Assembly: GCA_900754805.1 (NCBI GenBank)
Contig: CAAEEE010000072.1
Location: 1-7,469, forward strand
Reading direction: 5' to 3'
From: Clostridia bacterium
GTDB taxonomy: Bacteria; Bacillota; Clostridia; Peptostreptococcales; Anaerovoracaceae
DNA length: 7,469 nucleotides
Positions 6,101-7,469 of the stretch are shown here, one piece after another. Both the position numbers and the translations under genes were made by a program. The notes under the pieces were generated by a model that saw nothing but the letters and a program-made list of their open reading frames with translations, had not been told where the DNA came from and made no database searches. How positions within the stretch are numbered: the stretch's first letter is position 1; each line of letters starts with the position of its first letter.

Positions 6101-7469
6101 TGTTTCCTCAGATAAGATTACAGGAGCTGCAACATTCAACGGAAATTTGGTTGAAGGAAAGTGGAGCTGGAAAGCTGATCAGTCAATTACCAATGCAGCA
6201 GACAGCGGCGAAAAAACCGCCATCTTCACTCCAACGGATACAGCGAACTATGCAGCGGTAGAGAAGAACATCTATCTCACCATCAACAAGGCAACCCCAA
6301 CCGGTACGCCGAAGTATACGGCGATTACCAAGGCAGGACAGACCCTTGCGGATGCAAACTTAACAGCTGAAGACGAAAAGCAAGAATCCTTATTCAAGGC
6401 TTTGGGAAAAGCCATTAAAGGAATCGTAAAATGGGTCGAATCCGAGGACAAAACTACAGCGCTGGATCTGGATACCAAGGTAGAGCAGGGCAAGGCCTAC
6501 ACATGGCTCTTTACCCCGACCGAGGAGGACAACTACAGTACGCTGACCGGCATCATCGTCCTTTGGGCAAAACCGTCCTCCGGTGGCGGCGGTGCAGTGG
6601 CTCCGGCGCCAACCACACCGGATACCGATGTGGTAACGGAAAAGGACAGCCAGACCGGCGGCTCCGAAGGCAGTGACACTACAACCAAGACCACCGTCAA
6701 GGAAAGCAGGACGGAAACGGCGAAGAACGAACAGGGTCAGACGGTATCCAAAACTACGGCTTCTGTTTCTAAGGAAACCGCAGCGGAACTGGCGAGACAG
6801 GCAACGGAGCACAAATCCGACACCGTGGAAATCACCGTAAAATCCGGGACAACCGCGGCAGAAGCGAATGGTGTGAAATCCACCGAGCTGGCAATTCCAA
6901 AGACTGCTGTAGAGGAAATCGCAAAGAACACCGATGCGGACCTCGTCATTAAGACCGATAGCGGCGAAGTAACACTGGACAACAAGACCTTGGAAACCAT
7001 CGCCAAGGAAGCCAAGGGCGATACCGTCAGGATTGTGGTCAATGAAAACACCAAGCTGACGGAAGCCCAGAAGCCGGCAGAAAAGATCATCGGCGAGAAG
7101 GGCAAGCTCTTCGACCTTGCCGCAAGCATCGGCGAAAAGCTGATCCACCACTTCGGCGGCGGCAAGGCGCATGTGACCCTGCCAATGCCGGATAAGCTCA
7201 AAGGCAAAGACGTCCTCGTGATCTACATCGATGACAACGGCCTCTGCAAGATTCTGAACCACAGCGTAGAGAAAATCGGCGCAGCAGATTACATTCGCTT
7301 CACGACGACCCACTTCTCGACCTTCGCAGTCGTCGACAAAGACGAAGCAGAGCGGTTAATTAAAGAACAGAACGCCGCCCACGTCAAAGAACTGATGCAG
7401 AGCGCGAAGTTCAAGGTGACCACAACCAAGACCAGTAAGAAATCCGTCAAGGTAACGGTTACGGCGAAG
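3075..7469 (+). CDS. Large secreted modular surface protein (3' end outside window)
   Basis: One uninterrupted frame of 1465 codons runs off the window. Residues 1-31 are a Sec signal peptide: basic n-region, hydrophobic core, cleavage after AFA. Three related beta-helix-like modules follow, opening at Y54, Y306 and Y531 with a Y-x5-A helix and a KLL/TLL-x-D strand, then an LDLNG or LDCNG turn (104-108, 345-349, 563-567). Modules one and two carry TIKGGTF-type rungs. A Cys/His cluster sits at 478-514. Ig-like modules span about 618-1166, with FTPTDxxNY-type strands at 867, 1051 and 1146. A Gly/Pro linker (about 1168-1183) leads to a Thr/Lys/Glu-rich C-terminal region with HFSTFAVVD near 1417-1425. 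No LPXTG, SLH or transmembrane anchor is in view. The role is inferred as an adhesin-like or glycan-facing surface protein. No catalytic residues are recognised, so an enzyme is possible but unsupported. Expression is probably linked to the regulator 72 bases upstream. Confidence 0.9.
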   Translation, partial: MTRKSLRTKRIFSIILSLAVALTMMPAAAFADDAAVQAEGNVAEVTIGSTTTQYADIDAAFTAAQKADSATVKLLADIKTNYHKETKDGKTWFIYTDISGTYTLDLNGYTVNGSLEVKDAKSNLTIKDSKGTGKIDPNDGVNTWPALTVSQGSVTIESGNFAKRVNCKGGATTIKGGTFEKRVICNDSRLTINGGAFKDSVTESVYAGSGSTAAITAGQFASFRASKDNTTVSISGGSFDQILCTGSSHLHPAAMLASGYAFADRTNGKKVDGSGEATISNIKVVKADEIHAFVASVTAGASINQYQTFEEALRAAQGTKDSVLTLLDDIALTAQIPITDGDFVLDLNGKKLSGADSAYLIGVWLTNSNTPAKLTIRDSAGNGTIENTSGNTSVYCNGGDVTIEGGTLKGCLYGEKSGKITIKGGTFSSLQIGSEGVLDHLDTWVDAIAQGKALAKDGTVVRADVKQLNDGLYTVINHTHSFAKNGADEYKCACGAPCPHTNINSETGKCNLCGKQAHAAAVIKDGNAATYATAQEAINNADGGTVKLLTDAGEITVSSALKLDCNGHTITKLTVSKGVTLASLLPEGYAFKCDGKWVSDSDLSNKTELANATNAEAPVKYVRADNPAITVEYGESYTLLTTFAWTGDPNSSDTRIKWEYKSGGYLHEQAPTLTGYETNSRTMDFLISKENNRYPAQVGTYTYVVTFTKDGYSKSCEFTVTIKKATPSCTLTMADYTYGKTPSNPALTGTTGNGTVAYYYNTTNSNEGGTEWNDSTALDAGTYYMYAVIGAATNYNAYTTPTKKFEVKKATPITGEKGTVIGTYGQKLRDIDLNNQTGNIPGRWEWDEPDTKLVKASDSTVDYPVTFTPTDTKNYEIVKTKVSVKINPAPGRELYKRQLTQRLGDGATKTFKPDWTGLPKDEAGWSYNAKFENPDGVRVTDSSDNIENDVLTYSISGGKAGDTVKCTLTASSTSGNYEAFTITIVITLTEKDRPEVTVKPITVTYDGNPVSSDKITGAATFNGNLVEGKWSWKADQSITNAADSGEKTAIFTPTDTANYAAVEKNIYLTINKATPTGTPKYTAITKAGQTLADANLTAEDEKQESLFKALGKAIKGIVKWVESEDKTTALDLDTKVEQGKAYTWLFTPTEEDNYSTLTGIIVLWAKPSSGGGGAVAPAPTTPDTDVVTEKDSQTGGSEGSDTTTKTTVKESRTETAKNEQGQTVSKTTASVSKETAAELARQATEHKSDTVEITVKSGTTAAEANGVKSTELAIPKTAVEEIAKNTDADLVIKTDSGEVTLDNKTLETIAKEAKGDTVRIVVNENTKLTEAQKPAEKIIGEKGKLFDLAASIGEKLIHHFGGGKAHVTLPMPDKLKGKDVLVIYIDDNGLCKILNHSVEKIGAADYIRFTTTHFSTFAVVDKDEAERLIKEQNAAHVKELMQSAKFKVTTTKTSKKSVKVTVTAK
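3231..4874 (+). repeat. Three diverged beta-helix-like modules
   Basis: Each module begins with a short helix (YADIDAAF at 54, YQTFEEAL at 306, YATAQEAI at 531), then a KLL/TLL-x-D strand and an LDLNG or LDCNG turn. Modules one and two then show stacked rungs of the TIKxGTF / TINGGAF / SISGGSF kind. Modules one and three end in GYAF (259-262, 588-591) followed by a Gly-Lys hairpin. The third module lacks the stacked rungs and is much shorter. The copies are diverged at DNA level, so duplication is old. The pattern is known from clostridial surface proteins related to parallel beta-helix pectate-lyase folds. Confidence 0.7.
4506..4616 (+). other. Cys/His cluster resembling a zinc knuckle
   Basis: Residues 478-514 contain H478, H480, C492-x-C494-x3-C498-x-H500-x9-C510-x2-C513-G. 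Five cysteines in 22 residues stand out in an otherwise Cys-poor exported protein. CxxCG ends and a preceding CxCG suggest metal binding or paired disulfides. It sits exactly between the second and third beta-helix modules and may act as a rigid joint. Similar Cys/His segments recur in surface proteins of gut clostridia, from general family knowledge, not a search. Confidence 0.6.
4926..6572 (+). repeat. Tandem Ig-like (MBG/Big-type) stalk modules
   Basis: Several beta-rich modules of about 80-100 residues are joined by seams of the form K-K-A-T-P (723-727, 808-812), N-P-A-P (887-890) and N-K-A-T-P (1071-1075). The strand before the seam often carries FTPTDTKNY, FTPTDTANY or FTPTEEDNY (867, 1051, 1146). 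An extra module of a different type lies at about 891-1010. Such arrays usually form extended stalks that lift an N-terminal head away from the cell wall. Confidence 0.7.
6573..7469 (+). other. Linker and conserved-looking C-terminal region, cut by the window edge
   Basis: A PSSGGGGAVAPAP linker (from residue 1167) leads into about 280 residues rich in Thr, Lys, Glu and Ala, with predicted alpha/beta segments. HFSTFAVVD (near 1417-1425) ends one domain. A Glu/Lys-rich helix follows, then FKVTTTKTSKKSVKVTVTAK starts a new beta-type domain that is cut off. In related clostridial proteins this position often carries a final fibronectin-III-like domain. The cell-surface attachment mode should be read from the missing end. 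Confidence 0.6.

Noticed and set aside
6390..7313. 307-codon minus-strand open frame opposite the surface gene's C-terminal region
   Set aside because: It lies wholly antisense to a well-supported coding frame, has low-complexity Phe/Gly/Arg/Cys-rich content, no recognisable domain, and is explained by codon bias of the sense strand.

Overview
The window most resembles the chromosome of a mid-GC, gut- or mouth-type anaerobe of the Bacillota (Clostridia/Eubacteriales). This is inferred from gene style: purine-rich Shine-Dalgarno sites, a MalT-like LuxR regulator, and a large Sec-exported surface protein built of beta-helix and Ig-like modules. The family Anaerovoracaceae (old Family XIII) is a reasonable guess, but the window holds no marker gene that could prove it.

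Layout. Positions 1-358 hold no gene I can defend. They contain a 15-base direct repeat (66-80 and 106-120) and several small palindromes. Positions 343-569 are a regulatory region: a perfect inverted repeat abuts a near-consensus sigma-A promoter (359-364 / 382-387, 17-base spacer), followed by a leader of about 175 nt rich in inverted repeats. Positions 570-3002 encode an 810-residue STAND-ATPase/LuxR-HTH transcriptional regulator. Between its Walker A and Walker B motifs lies an in-frame 24-base tandem repeat. Positions 3003-3074 are a short spacer with a small hairpin and a strong ribosome binding site. From 3075 (TTG start) to the window end, and open there, runs one reading frame of 1465 codons encoding a secreted modular surface protein.

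The surface protein reads as: signal peptide (1-31); three related beta-helix-like modules (about 53-600), with a Cys/His cluster between the second and third (478-514); Ig-like modules joined by Lys-Ala-Thr-Pro-type seams (about 618-1166); a Gly/Pro linker (about 1168-1183); and a long C-terminal region that continues past the window. No cell-wall anchor is visible.

How they may work together: the regulator and surface gene are co-directional, 72 bases apart, with no terminator between them. The simplest reading is a local regulator controlling, and perhaps co-transcribed with, a single large adhesin-like protein. The ligand, target site and adhesive role are not shown by the sequence. I see no CRISPR array, tRNA, rRNA, transposase or phage gene. 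The likeliest unusual elements are the tandem repeat inside the ATPase domain and the palindrome-rich control region.
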